DNA of 41,576 bases from a bacterium (GTDB lineage: Bacteria; SZUA-79; Acidulodesulfobacterales; Acidulodesulfobacteraceae), in contig JAJYHI010000125.1 of the NCBI GenBank assembly GCA_021784835.1, forward strand, positions 1-41,576, in the 5' to 3' direction. The translations under genes were made by a program, and so were the position numbers. This document shows positions 18,486 through 27,389 of this stretch, in pieces. Each line of letters starts with the position of its first letter. Position 1 is the stretch's first letter. Under the pieces are notes generated by a model. It was not told the origin of the DNA, ran no database searches, and was given only the letters and a program-made list of their open reading frames with translations.

Positions 18486-19721
18486 ATGCAGGCATACCTA
18501 ATTGATATTTTTGACAGCCATATAGCTTCGCAAGAGTTGTCTAACGTTGGGGTGTCCGGCACCGGCAGGATTATCATGGGAGATAAGCTTAAGTATATCA
18601 TTATTAAGCTTAAAAATATGGGTTCTACGGCGCTGAACATACTTAAGCAGGAAGCTTTAAGCATAGGCGCCGAACTTGCCAACCACAAAGACGTCATTAC
18701 CGGAAAGATTGCCGTATCCGATTCCATTTTATTCGGTACGCCTGTTCAGTTGCGAATCATCGTTAAAAAGATAAAATCGCAGCAATTCGGCCTGGACGAT
18801 TTGTCCGCCGAACTTGAAAATATACTTGAAGTTTGCGATAAGTCGTTTAAAAAAAACAATCCCAGAACTTTAAAAACCGGAAAAGGGCATATAATTTTTA
18901 ACGGAAAAACTTACGTAGCGGGTATTCTTAATGTAACGCCGGATTCCTTTTCGGACGGCGGAAAATATTCCGATTATTCTTCCGCCGTAAAAAGAGGCAT
19001 AGAGATTGAAAAAGAAGGCGCGGATATATTGGATATCGGCGGAGAATCGACCAGGCCTCGCGCGTCAAAAGTAGAAGAACAGACCGAAATAGAAAGAATA
19101 TGCCCCGTTATCGAAAAGCTGTCGAAAACAGTTAATATTCCGATATCCGTAGACACCAGGAAGCCTGCGGTAGCCAAAGAAGCTCTTAAAGCGGGAGCGG
19201 ATATAGTAAACGACTCGTCGGGACTTTCTTACGATGCCGGCGGTATGTCAAAGGTTCTGACCGATTCAGGCGCGCCGTATATAATGATGCATTCTAGAGA
19301 AAAATCACCAGAAAATATGCAAGAAGATTTAGAGCCTTACGGCGATATTTTTCATGAAATCCTGTCTTATTTTGCAATGAAGATAAATTATCTTAAATCG
19401 AAAGGATACGATGAAGGCAATATCGTATTGGACCCGGGCTTCGGTTTTGCCAAATCTCCGGAAGATAATTACAGGCTATTATCTGGGATTATTTCGTTAA
19501 AATCGGTCGGATTGCCCGTTATGGCCGGCGTTTCCAGAAAATCGTTCATTAAAAATATTACCGGAAATAACAAAAGCGGCGTTTTAAGCGGAAGCATTTC
19601 CATAGCTTCTTATTTAAGAATGAGGGGTGTCGATATGGTAAGAGTGCATGATGTAAAACAGACCGTATCGGCTTTCGCGGCGTTAGAAAAAATAACCCCG
19701 CAGGACGATATCTTTAAATAA
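18486..19721 (+). CDS. folP: Dihydropteroate synthase with N-terminal extension
   Basis: Joins p-aminobenzoate to the pterin pyrophosphate in folate synthesis. The catalytic barrel begins near residue 140: N-V-T-P-D-S-F-S-D-G-G at 149-159, V-D-T-R-K-P, N-D-S-S-G, D-P-G-F-G-F-A-K and G-V-S-R-K-S-F-I near the end. The first 135 residues are an extra domain (N-I-L-K-Q-E-A-L-S-I-G near 51-61) of the kind I recall from Geobacter-like DHPS, making 411 residues in place of about 280. It is the head of the folP-cdaA-cdaR-glmM order, 22 bases after ftsH. Confidence 0.95.
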   Translation: MQAYLIDIFDSHIASQELSNVGVSGTGRIIMGDKLKYIIIKLKNMGSTALNILKQEALSIGAELANHKDVITGKIAVSDSILFGTPVQLRIIVKKIKSQQFGLDDLSAELENILEVCDKSFKKNNPRTLKTGKGHIIFNGKTYVAGILNVTPDSFSDGGKYSDYSSAVKRGIEIEKEGADILDIGGESTRPRASKVEEQTEIERICPVIEKLSKTVNIPISVDTRKPAVAKEALKAGADIVNDSSGLSYDAGGMSKVLTDSGAPYIMMHSREKSPENMQEDLEPYGDIFHEILSYFAMKINYLKSKGYDEGNIVLDPGFGFAKSPEDNYRLLSGIISLKSVGLPVMAGVSRKSFIKNITGNNKSGVLSGSISIASYLRMRGVDMVRVHDVKQTVSAFAALEKITPQDDIFK

Positions 19722-19737
19722 ACAAAAAATAAGCAAG

Positions 19738-20559
19738 ATGCTTTCTCTAATACAAAATTTCGGATGGCGCGACGTTATAGATATTATAATAGTAGCCTTT
19801 ATAATTTACAGGGCCATAATGCTCATAAAAGGAACCGGAGCGTTTCAGGTCCTAATAGGCCTTATAATAATCTTTGCCGTATTTTTATTTGCCGTTATAT
19901 TTAAACTCTACGCAGCGGAATATATTTTCGGAAATTTTCTGAGTTCAATAATAATAGTAATTATAGTGCTTTTCCGAAATGAAATAAGAAGGGCGCTTAT
20001 AGAGGTCGGGAGAAATCCTTTTGCCGTTGCGCAAAATAAATTAGAAAGGGTAAATTTGGTCGAAGAAACGGTGAAAGCCGTTTTTGAGCTGGCTTCAAGG
20101 AAAATAGGCGCAATTATAGTTTTCGAAAGAAACGTATTTCTGGGCGATTATTTAAAAATAGGAACAAAACTTGATTCCATAGTATCCAAAGAACTTCTAG
20201 TAAGCATATTTACCCCTCCTTCGCCTCTTCACGACGGAGCGGCGATTATCCAAAAAGGCAGGATAGCCGCGGCTTCCTGTTACCTGCCTCTGTCTACGGA
20301 GGACAATATAAGCAAAAGGTTGGGCACAAGGCACAGAGCCGCTATCGGACTTTCAGAACTTACCGACGCTTTTTCCGTCGTTATTTCAGAAGAAACGGGC
20401 GGCATTACCGTGGTTCGTCCCAAAAAATTAACAAGCGCCGAAAATATGGAAGATTTAAGAAATCAGCTTTTGAAAAACTTAAAATACCAGTACGACGGCG
20501 GACATAACCTGATAAAATCTGTTTACGAACTTTTATTCGGAAAATACGCCGAAAAATAA
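19738..20559 (+). CDS. cdaA: Diadenylate cyclase (c-di-AMP synthase)
   Basis: Makes the second messenger c-di-AMP from two ATP at the inner membrane. Three N-terminal transmembrane helices (about residues 10-75), then the DAC domain with its two signature motifs, D-G-A at 166-168 (L-H-D-G-A-A-I-I) and R-H-R at 198-200 (G-T-R-H-R-A-A). Length of 273 is typical. It is placed directly before cdaR and glmM, the classical arrangement that ties c-di-AMP to cell-wall precursor supply and osmotic control. Only a weak ribosome site is seen, 16 bases after folP, suggesting coupling. Confidence 0.95.
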   Translation: MLSLIQNFGWRDVIDIIIVAFIIYRAIMLIKGTGAFQVLIGLIIIFAVFLFAVIFKLYAAEYIFGNFLSSIIIVIIVLFRNEIRRALIEVGRNPFAVAQNKLERVNLVEETVKAVFELASRKIGAIIVFERNVFLGDYLKIGTKLDSIVSKELLVSIFTPPSPLHDGAAIIQKGRIAAASCYLPLSTEDNISKRLGTRHRAAIGLSELTDAFSVVISEETGGITVVRPKKLTSAENMEDLRNQLLKNLKYQYDGGHNLIKSVYELLFGKYAEK

Positions 20560-20584
20560 AATTACCGGAATAAAAAAATAAAAT

Positions 20585-21265
20585 ATGGATAAAAGCATTA
20601 ACAAAAATATAAAAAACAATTTAAAAAATCTAATAAAAAAAAATTTCTGGCTGAAACTTTTTTCTTTAATTTTCGCCGTTATTATCTGGGGATATGTCGT
20701 CGGCGGAACAAAACAGGATATAGTCTGCACGGCGGGTCTCGCCATAGAACATCTGCCCGGCGGTTTTGCGGTAAGCAATAATCTTCCCAAAAAAATTCGC
20801 TTAAAACTGCGCGGTTCAAGAATAGCGCTTACTAAGCTTAATAAAAAACCCGTTTTTAAGATTAACGGGTATTCTCTTTTGGCTAAAAAAAATACGATAA
20901 TTTTAAGCGGTTCGTACCTGAATCTTCCGGACGGCGTAAAAATCATAAGCATCCGTCCCGATATCATTCCCATAATAATAAGCAGGGTCATAACGAGATA
21001 CATAAAGGTTCTGCCCGTAACTACGGGGAACCTGCAAAAAGGGTATTATTTGAAAGCCGTAAGCGTATTTCCGCAGTACGTTTCGGTTAAAGGACCTAAG
21101 GACATCGTCGGAAATCTTTCGGTTATTACCACTAAGGATATAAATTTGAACGGATTAAATAAAAACAAACTTTTAACCGTTTCGCTTAGAAAGCCTACAA
21201 AATTAGTAAAAATTCTGAATAATAAAAAAGTGAATATAAGCATAATTATTTTAAATCAAAAATAA
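20585..21265 (+). CDS. cdaR: CdaR (YbbR-domain) regulator of diadenylate cyclase
   Basis: 226 residues: a cytoplasmic Lys/Asn-rich head, one transmembrane helix (about 20-38, F-W-L-K-L-F-S-L-I-F-A-V-I-I-W), then extracytoplasmic YbbR repeats, seen as G-L-A-I-E-H-L-P-G-G near 55 and V-T-T-G-N-L-Q-K-G-Y near 146-155. In Firmicutes the homolog binds and modulates CdaA. It is shorter than the four-repeat Bacillus protein, with about two repeats. Located between cdaA and glmM, 25 bases after cdaA. Confidence 0.85.
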   Translation: MDKSINKNIKNNLKNLIKKNFWLKLFSLIFAVIIWGYVVGGTKQDIVCTAGLAIEHLPGGFAVSNNLPKKIRLKLRGSRIALTKLNKKPVFKINGYSLLAKKNTIILSGSYLNLPDGVKIISIRPDIIPIIISRVITRYIKVLPVTTGNLQKGYYLKAVSVFPQYVSVKGPKDIVGNLSVITTKDINLNGLNKNKLLTVSLRKPTKLVKILNNKKVNISIIILNQK

Positions 21266-21307
21266 AAAGAACAATTTTAAAATATTTAACATAAAAAGAG
21301 GTTTAAT

Positions 21308-22681
21308 TTGGGAATCAGAAAATTATTCGGAACCGACGGCGTCAGAGGGCAGGCCAACAGATATCCTTTGACCTCGGAAGTAGCTTTAAAACTTGGCATG
21401 GCTTTAGTGCATGTTCTAAAAGCCCGCGGAAAAAAATTAAAAATAGTCATAGGAAAAGATACCCGTATTTCCGGTTATATGCTTGAAACCGCTTTATCGT
21501 CGGGAATCTGCGCCATGGGCTCGGACGTTTATTTAGTCGGCCCTATGCCTACTCCGGGAGTCGCATTTATTACCTCCAGCATGAGGGCGGATGCCGGCGT
21601 AGTTATTTCAGCTTCCCACAATCCTTTTTACGATAACGGAATCAAGTTTTTCGACAGCAACGGGTTTAAGTTTGACGATAAGGTCGAAAAACAGATAGAG
21701 GATTTATTTTTCGGCCTTAAATCCGGCGATGCCGGCCCTACCGGAGTCAATATAGGCAAAGCGCACAGGATCGACGATGCAACCGGCAGATACGTTATTT
21801 TTACTAAACTTTCTTTTCCCAAGAATTTGACGCTGAACGGATTAAAAATAGTCGTCGATTGCGCAAACGGCGCAAATTATAAGGCAGCGCCCGAAGTTTT
21901 CTCCGAGCTTGGGGCGGAGGTCGTTTTAGAAGGCGCAAATCCGGACGGCATAAACATTAACGACGGATGCGGGTCTATGTATCCTGATAATTTAAGCGCG
22001 GCCGTCAAAAAAAGCGGGGCGGACGTCGGCCTGGCATTAGACGGGGACGGGGACAGAGTGATTTTCAGCGACGAAAACGGTAAAATACTTTTAGGTGACG
22101 AATTTCTTGCTATTTGCGCCCTGCATATGAAATCCGAAGGCGAATTAAAAAATAACGGGATAGTCACAACCCATATGTCTAATATCGCCCTTGAATTATT
22201 ATTCAAAAAACATGGAATAAAAATCGTTTATGCCGGCGTAGGCGACAGGTACATTATGGAAAAAATGCTTAAAGACGGGTATAATCTCGGAGGGGAGCAG
22301 TCGGGGCATATAATATTTTTAGACGATATAAATACCGGAGACGGCATAATTTCTGCACTAAAACTTCTTTCCGTAATGGTGAAAACCGGCATGCCGCTTT
22401 CGGAGCTGAGGAAAGTCATAGACCCGTATCCCCAAGTTCTTTTTAACGTCGATGTTCCTTATAGAAAAAGTATGGAAGAATTACCGGCGGTATCCGAAAA
22501 AATAGCTTATTTTAGCGAAATCCTAAAAGACAGGGGCAGAATTTTCGTCAGATATTCCGGCACCCAGAACTATTTAAGAGTTCTGGTGGAAGGACGGGAT
22601 TACGACGAAATTAACAATATAGGCTGTGCGATTAAAGAAGAAATAGAAAAAAGTTTCGGGAAAACCCCGGACGTCCTTTAA
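21308..22681 (+). CDS. glmM: Phosphoglucosamine mutase
   Basis: Interconverts glucosamine-6-phosphate and glucosamine-1-phosphate for peptidoglycan and LPS precursors. The active serine is Ser103 in I-S-A-S-H-N-P; the metal loop D-G-D-G-D-R starts at Asp245; the sugar-binding loop is G-G-E-Q-S-G-H; the phosphate-binding loop is R-Y-S-G-T-Q-N near the C-terminus. The last loop usually reads S-G-T-E-P/S, so Gln-Asn is a small variation. The start is TTG at 21308 behind AAGAGG. Length of 457 is normal. Confidence 0.96.
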   Translation: MGIRKLFGTDGVRGQANRYPLTSEVALKLGMALVHVLKARGKKLKIVIGKDTRISGYMLETALSSGICAMGSDVYLVGPMPTPGVAFITSSMRADAGVVISASHNPFYDNGIKFFDSNGFKFDDKVEKQIEDLFFGLKSGDAGPTGVNIGKAHRIDDATGRYVIFTKLSFPKNLTLNGLKIVVDCANGANYKAAPEVFSELGAEVVLEGANPDGININDGCGSMYPDNLSAAVKKSGADVGLALDGDGDRVIFSDENGKILLGDEFLAICALHMKSEGELKNNGIVTTHMSNIALELLFKKHGIKIVYAGVGDRYIMEKMLKDGYNLGGEQSGHIIFLDDINTGDGIISALKLLSVMVKTGMPLSELRKVIDPYPQVLFNVDVPYRKSMEELPAVSEKIAYFSEILKDRGRIFVRYSGTQNYLRVLVEGRDYDEINNIGCAIKEEIEKSFGKTPDVL

Positions 22682-22763
22682 AAATAAAAATTTTTAATCG
22701 CGCATTATAATTATCTATTTATTATCATAATATCCATCTTATAATTTAAAGGCGGAAAAATTT

Positions 22764-23522
22764 ATGGAATTAGGCGTAAATATCGACCATATAGCGACCT
22801 TGCGAAATGCAAGAGGCGGAGATTTCCCTTCTCCGGTCCATGCCGCATTCGCGGTTCTGAACGCGGGGGCATCTAACGTAACCTGCCATTTAAGGGAGGA
22901 CAGAAGGCATATAAGGGATAACGACGTTAAAATTATATCGGAATTGACGAAAAGATTAAATCTTGAAATGTCCGCCGAAGAAGATATAGTCAGAATTGCC
23001 CTGGACATTATGCCGAAAAGCATTACCATAGTTCCCGAAAGAAGGAAGGAGCTTACTACGGAGGGCGGACTCGACGTCGCCGGCGACGTAAAAAGATACA
23101 GGGATATTACCGGGAAATTTAAATTTAAATCTTTAGGCAGCGTAGCATCCGCTTTCATCGAACCGGATTTAAGGCAGGTAGAAGCGGCGAAAGAAGCCGG
23201 CTTCGATTTTATAGAAATCCACACCGGAAAGTATGCGGATAAAACGGGAACCGAAGACGGGGCAAAAGAGCTTAAAAAAATAAAAGAAGCCGCCGCTTAC
23301 GCCTTAGAAATCGGCCTTAAGGTTAACGCCGGACACGGATTGGATTATAAAAACATATACGACGTTGCTTTAACGGGCGATTTTCGCGAATTTAATATCG
23401 GCTATTCCATCGTATCCAAGGCGGTGTTCTGCGGTTTGGAAGCCGCGGTAAAAGAAATGCTCGGTATTATAAAGGCGGTTGAATTAGTAAAATTTAAGAA
23501 TCGGCTTGAGAAAAACAGTTAA
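22764..23522 (+). CDS. pdxJ: Pyridoxine 5'-phosphate synthase
   Basis: Last ring-closing step of DXP-dependent vitamin B6 synthesis, condensing aminoacetone phosphate and deoxyxylulose phosphate. The N-terminus is diagnostic: L-G-V-N-I-D-H-I-A-T-L-R-N-A-R-G at residues 3-18, then H-L-R-E-D-R-R-H-I near 46-54, and the late G-H-G-L-D-Y and E-F-N-I-G-Y motifs. Length of 252 is slightly above the usual 240. AAAGGCGG precedes ATG. It sits after glmM as in Geobacter-like genomes. Confidence 0.95.
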   Translation: MELGVNIDHIATLRNARGGDFPSPVHAAFAVLNAGASNVTCHLREDRRHIRDNDVKIISELTKRLNLEMSAEEDIVRIALDIMPKSITIVPERRKELTTEGGLDVAGDVKRYRDITGKFKFKSLGSVASAFIEPDLRQVEAAKEAGFDFIEIHTGKYADKTGTEDGAKELKKIKEAAAYALEIGLKVNAGHGLDYKNIYDVALTGDFREFNIGYSIVSKAVFCGLEAAVKEMLGIIKAVELVKFKNRLEKNS

Positions 23523-23562
23523 AAATTTAAATAGCAAATGAAAAAATGGAGGGGTATATATT

Positions 23563-24195
23563 ATGCACAAATTTAATCCTTCGGAGCATAAAAAACTGGA
23601 TTCCGAGACAAGATACAGAATAATGCCTCCGAAACCTTTAATTGAAGAAATAGAGAGAATCGCGCTCGAATATTTTAAAAACGGGGAAGCCGTTACTTTT
23701 GCCGATTTAGGCTGCGGAAGCGGATTTTTTTCCATACCTTTGGCAAAAACGGCAAAAAATTTTAAAAATAAAAATTTTTTTATTTTTGCGTTAGACCTTA
23801 GCGAAGAAATGCTAGGCATTTTTAAAGACAGGCTTAAAAAGGACGCCGGCATAGAAAAGACCGATTACGGTAAGATAAAATTCGTAAAATGCGAAGAATC
23901 TTTTATTCCGCTTGAAGATAATTCCGTCAATATTCTTTTAATGGCAAACGTTTTTCACGAAATTGAAGATAAGCGCGCCTATCTTCAAGAGATTAAAAGA
24001 GTGCTGAAGGAAGGAGGAGCTTTTTTTCTTTTAGATTGGAAGAAAGAAGACCGCGAACCCGCTATGGGGCCTCCCCTCGAGGAAAGGGTTTCAACCGAAG
24101 AGGCGATAGGAATATTAAAAAAATCGGGGTTTAAAGATATAAAAATATTACCTCTTTATTCTTCATCCTTTACTTTAATTTCAAAAAAATCTTAA
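23563..24195 (+). CDS. SAM-dependent methyltransferase, class I
   Basis: 210 residues with the Rossmann methyltransferase motifs: motif I F-A-D-L-G-C-G-S-G-F-F near 46-56, an acidic strand end A-L-D-L-S-E-E-M near 79-86, and post-motif N-V-F-H-E-I-E-D-K near 127-135. It resembles the broad UbiE/Methyltransf_11 group, and no substrate can be inferred. GGAGGGG precedes ATG. It sits between pdxJ and acpS, where I do not expect it in related gene orders, so it may be a lineage-specific insertion. Its 3' end overlaps a hairpin. Confidence 0.85.
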   Translation: MHKFNPSEHKKLDSETRYRIMPPKPLIEEIERIALEYFKNGEAVTFADLGCGSGFFSIPLAKTAKNFKNKNFFIFALDLSEEMLGIFKDRLKKDAGIEKTDYGKIKFVKCEESFIPLEDNSVNILLMANVFHEIEDKRAYLQEIKRVLKEGGAFFLLDWKKEDREPAMGPPLEERVSTEEAIGILKKSGFKDIKILPLYSSSFTLISKKS

Positions 24196-24216
24196 TCTTT
24201 ATCAGATTTTTTGAAA
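24179..24216 (+). terminator. Possible AT-rich hairpin terminator
   Basis: Arms TTTCAAAAAAATCT (24179-24192) and AGATTTTTTGAAA (24204-24216) pair with one bulged A, then a T-rich stretch follows. The stem is nearly all A:T and includes the stop of the methyltransferase gene, so it is a weak call. Confidence 0.4.
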
Positions 24217-24329
24217 ATTTTGAAAATTAAATTTTTATTTTATCTATTTTATGATATAACAATTCATCATAAGAAATAAGGTTCACCTGCAATTTAAAGA
24301 AATGCGTTGCAAAACAAGAGGAAAGGCTT

Positions 24330-24725
24330 TTGATACAAGGCATAGGCGTAGATCTGGCGGATGTGGAAAAAGTTGGAAAAGCGCTTTCATTACACGGAGA
24401 AAAGTTTTATTCGAGAGTTTTTTCAGAAAATGAAAGAAAAGCCATAAAAAACGCCATAAATAAAAACGAAAAAAAAGCTTTTCAAAAGGCCGCCGGATAT
24501 TTTGCCGCCAAAGAAGCCTTTTTAAAGGCTTTGGGAGCCGGCCTTTTTTCGATGCCTTTAAATAAAATTGGAATATTAAACGCTGAAAACGGAGCCCCTT
24601 ACATAAATATCGATGTCGAAACCGCAGGTTTTCTGCGAAGTAAATTTAAAAAAAGTTTTTCGTCCGTAAAACTTAGCATAACCCATGAAAAAGGTTTCGC
24701 GTGCGCGATGGTCGTATTGCAATGA
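24330..24725 (+). CDS. acpS: Holo-[acyl-carrier-protein] synthase
   Basis: Transfers 4'-phosphopantetheine from CoA to ACP. The family pattern is plain: G-I-G-V-D-L-A-D-V with metal ligand Asp8, F-S-E-N-E-R near 31-36, and F-A-A-K-E-A-F-L-K-A-L-G with Glu62. The C-terminal S-I-T-H-E-K-G-F-A-C-A motif is present. Length of 131 is usual. The start is TTG at 24330 behind AGAGGAAAGG; no in-frame ATG fits better. It is followed by the hydrate-repair gene after 31 bases. Confidence 0.93.
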   Translation: MIQGIGVDLADVEKVGKALSLHGEKFYSRVFSENERKAIKNAINKNEKKAFQKAAGYFAAKEAFLKALGAGLFSMPLNKIGILNAENGAPYINIDVETAGFLRSKFKKSFSSVKLSITHEKGFACAMVVLQ

Positions 24726-24756
24726 GAAAATTAAAGAAAATTAGAAGAAAATTAAA

Positions 24757-26400
24757 ATGGAACTATATTTTTCGGAAAATTTAAAAAAAATAGACGAAGA
24801 AAGCCGTTCGAGTTTCGGATATTCCGAAAATATTTTAATGGAAAATGCCGGAAGCGGATGTTACAGGGAACTTTTAAATTTATACGGCGAATGCCGCCTC
24901 TTAAAAGCCGGCATTACCGTCGTTTGCGGAAAGGGAAATAACGGAGGCGACGGCTTTGTGCTGTCGAGATATCTTTTTAACTCCGGATTTAACGTAAAAA
25001 CCGTTATCCTTGCAGACCGCGGTTCTTATGCCGGAACGGCAAAACAAAACTTAGATATTTTAATTAATCTCGGTGCCGAAATAGTCGAGGTTTCCCAAGA
25101 GAGCGGGCTTTCGTTTTTTTTAGAAATTTTAGATACAACGAATATTTTAATCGACGCTATTTTTGGAACCGGGCTCAGCAGGGAAATAGAAGGTTTTCTT
25201 AAAACTGTTGTCGGGGCGGTAAATGAAAAAGGAGGAAAGAACGGCCTCAACGAAAATAAAGAATTCGATATAATATGCGTCGATGCGCCCAGCGGTTTAA
25301 ACTGCGATACCGGCGCATTTTTAGGCGCGGGCATAAAAAACGGCATAAAAAAAATTTTTACTTTCGGCGGTTTAAAAGTAGGATTTTTTGTAAATGAAGG
25401 CGAAAAATTACTGCTGGGCGAAAAGGCAACCGTTATAGATATAAACCATCCTAAAAAATTATTAAAAAAATATAGCGCCGGAATAAATTTAATTACAGAA
25501 GCCGCAATATCGAAATGTTTTTCCGGCAGAAAAAAAACCGGAACAAAATTCGATTACGGACACCTCCTTGTTGTGGCAGGCAGTTCCGGCAAAAGCGGGG
25601 CAGCTTATATGGCATCGTTTGCGGGATTAAAAGGCGGAGCCGGACTCGTAACGGCCGCCGTTCCCTCAAAATTAAACGATATTATGGGAACAAAAACGAC
25701 CGAAATTATGACTTATCCCGTTGCGGGCGGAGACAGCGGTTTTTTTACGGAAAGCGGCGCCTCCGATATTTCTAAAAATATTTTAAAAGGAAAAACCGCG
25801 GTCGTAATAGGTCCGGGAATAGGCATAGACAAAGAAACCAAGATGTTTTTGCGCAGGCTTATATTTGAAATAAAAGTTCCGTTGGTGTTAGACGCCGACG
25901 CTCTTAATATTTTGTCCGAAGATATGGGATATTTAAAGGAAATATCCGCTAGGACAGACGTCGTTCTGACCCCTCATTTTAAAGAAATGGAGCGTTTAAG
26001 CGGAGTATTCAGAAAAGATATAGAATCCGACCCTTTGAGCGCAGGAAAAAAATTTACCGAAGAGTTCGGAGTCTATCTTGTTCTTAAAGGCCCCAGCATG
26101 TTTATTTTCGATAAAAAAGGCAGGCATATTTCAATTCAGGGAATACACAGTCCTTTGCTTGCAAGCGGCGGAAGCGGAGATATTTTAAGCGGACTAATCG
26201 GTTCCTTTATTTGCGGAGGGATAGGCATATACGAGGCCATAAGATGCGCCGCTTTTATAACGGCATATTCGGCAAAAAATCTGGAGGGCTTATACGGCGA
26301 CTTTGGAGCCGGGGCGGTAAAAATAGCGGAGAATATTCCTAATTCAATTAATTTAATAAGGTCGGGAAAAAGAACGGCGGATAAAGGAGATTTTATATGA
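24757..26400 (+). CDS. nnr: Bifunctional NAD(P)H-hydrate epimerase / ADP-dependent dehydratase
   Basis: Repairs hydrated NADH and NADPH. The N-terminal YjeF_N epimerase (about 1-225) shows M-E-N-A-G-S-G and V-C-G-K-G-N-N-G-G-D-G-F-V. The C-terminal kinase-like dehydratase (about 260-540) shows Y-G-H-L-L-V-V-A-G-S-S-G-K-S-G-A, L-T-P-H-F-K-E-M, L-K-G-P-S and A-S-G-G-S-G-D-I-L-S-G. The two-domain fusion is the common bacterial form. Its stop overlaps the start of the CBS gene as ATGA, so translation is coupled. Confidence 0.95.
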   Translation: MELYFSENLKKIDEESRSSFGYSENILMENAGSGCYRELLNLYGECRLLKAGITVVCGKGNNGGDGFVLSRYLFNSGFNVKTVILADRGSYAGTAKQNLDILINLGAEIVEVSQESGLSFFLEILDTTNILIDAIFGTGLSREIEGFLKTVVGAVNEKGGKNGLNENKEFDIICVDAPSGLNCDTGAFLGAGIKNGIKKIFTFGGLKVGFFVNEGEKLLLGEKATVIDINHPKKLLKKYSAGINLITEAAISKCFSGRKKTGTKFDYGHLLVVAGSSGKSGAAYMASFAGLKGGAGLVTAAVPSKLNDIMGTKTTEIMTYPVAGGDSGFFTESGASDISKNILKGKTAVVIGPGIGIDKETKMFLRRLIFEIKVPLVLDADALNILSEDMGYLKEISARTDVVLTPHFKEMERLSGVFRKDIESDPLSAGKKFTEEFGVYLVLKGPSMFIFDKKGRHISIQGIHSPLLASGGSGDILSGLIGSFICGGIGIYEAIRCAAFITAYSAKNLEGLYGDFGAGAVKIAENIPNSINLIRSGKRTADKGDFI

Positions 26401-26873
26401 TAAAAGCAAGCGACGTAATGTCTAAAAACGTAATAGTATTAAACGAAGAAGATGAAATCAAGAAAGCGGCCGATGTATTTTTAAAATATAAAATAAACGC
26501 GGTTCCTGTGACCGGCGCAGACAAGAAACTCAGCGGAATAGTATCGGAAACCGACCTTGTTTATCAGGAATCCAATCTTCATATTCCTACGGTTTTTACG
26601 ATTTTCGACAGCATATTTTATCTTGGAAGCTCTAAACATTTTAAAGATGACGTAAATAAAATAACTGCTACGAAAATAAAGGACATAATGAACAAAGACG
26701 TATTTTACGCGAAAGGAGGCGAAGATATTTACGCTCTTGCTACCGTAATGGCCGATAAAAAATTTTATTCTATCCCTATTGTAAACGACGAAAAGGAAAT
26801 TATCGGAATCGTTTCGAGGTACGACATAATAAAAGCCATGTCGCGTGAAAAAACGGCAGAAAATAAGGGTTGA
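26397..26873 (+). CDS. CBS-domain pair protein
   Basis: 158 residues formed of two CBS motifs (about 1-60 and 92-150): V-M-S-K-N-V-I-V near the start and I-M-N-K-D-V-F-Y near 96-103, with I-N-A-V-P-V and Y-S-I-P-I-V as the paired strands. Such stand-alone pairs bind adenine nucleotides and regulate partners, which are unknown here. The segment H-I-P-T-V-F-T-I-F-D-S-I-F between the motifs is typical of a subgroup found beside nnr and tsaE. It overlaps nnr by four bases and ends six bases before tsaE. Confidence 0.9.
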   Translation: MIKASDVMSKNVIVLNEEDEIKKAADVFLKYKINAVPVTGADKKLSGIVSETDLVYQESNLHIPTVFTIFDSIFYLGSSKHFKDDVNKITATKIKDIMNKDVFYAKGGEDIYALATVMADKKFYSIPIVNDEKEIIGIVSRYDIIKAMSREKTAENKG

Positions 26874-26879
26874 TTAAAA

Positions 26880-27323
26880 TTGCAAAAGATAGAGTCCAGT
26901 TCGCTTCGGGAAACAGAATATATAGCTAAGGATTTTGCCGCAAGCTTAAAGCCGTACGATTTCGTCGCCGTCAACGGTCCGTTAGGCGCCGGAAAAACAA
27001 TGTTTTCATCCGGAATCATAGCCGGCAAAGGCGCAAACATAGTTGCCGCAAGCCCTTCGTATTCCGTTATGAACCGCTACGATTGCAAAACCGTAATAAT
27101 AAACCATTTCGATTTTTACAGGCTTAAAACCGTTTACGATATGGAAAATTGCGGCTTTTTCGACTCTCTGGAGGGTAAAAATATTACGATTGCGGAATGG
27201 GCGGACATTATAACCGTAGATTATAAAAAATATGTTTCGGGTAATTATTATAATATAAATATTAAAATAGGCTCCAGCGAAAAAAAAGAAAAAAGATATA
27301 TAGAAATAGAAAAAATTTTATAA
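26880..27323 (+). CDS. tsaE: tRNA threonylcarbamoyladenosine biosynthesis ATPase TsaE
   Basis: ATPase that works with TsaB and TsaD to form t6A37 in ANN-reading tRNAs. Walker A is G-P-L-G-A-G-K-T at 33-40; the downstream S-P-S-Y-S-V-M-N-R-Y and H-F-D-F-Y-R-L motifs and I-A-E-W-A-D are family marks. Length of 147 is normal. The start is TTG at 26880, six bases after the CBS gene. TsaB and TsaD are not in the window. Confidence 0.94.
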   Translation: MQKIESSSLRETEYIAKDFAASLKPYDFVAVNGPLGAGKTMFSSGIIAGKGANIVAASPSYSVMNRYDCKTVIINHFDFYRLKTVYDMENCGFFDSLEGKNITIAEWADIITVDYKKYVSGNYYNINIKIGSSEKKEKRYIEIEKIL

Positions 27324-27389
27324 AAACAATATAATTATAAAGACATAAAATTATTAAAAATATAATCGTAAAAATCGGGGTGCCGTAAA

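Noticed and set aside
20533..21003. Antisense open frame opposite cdaR
   Set aside because: It overlaps a clear YbbR-domain gene over nearly its whole length and its hydrophobic runs are the complement of A-rich codons.
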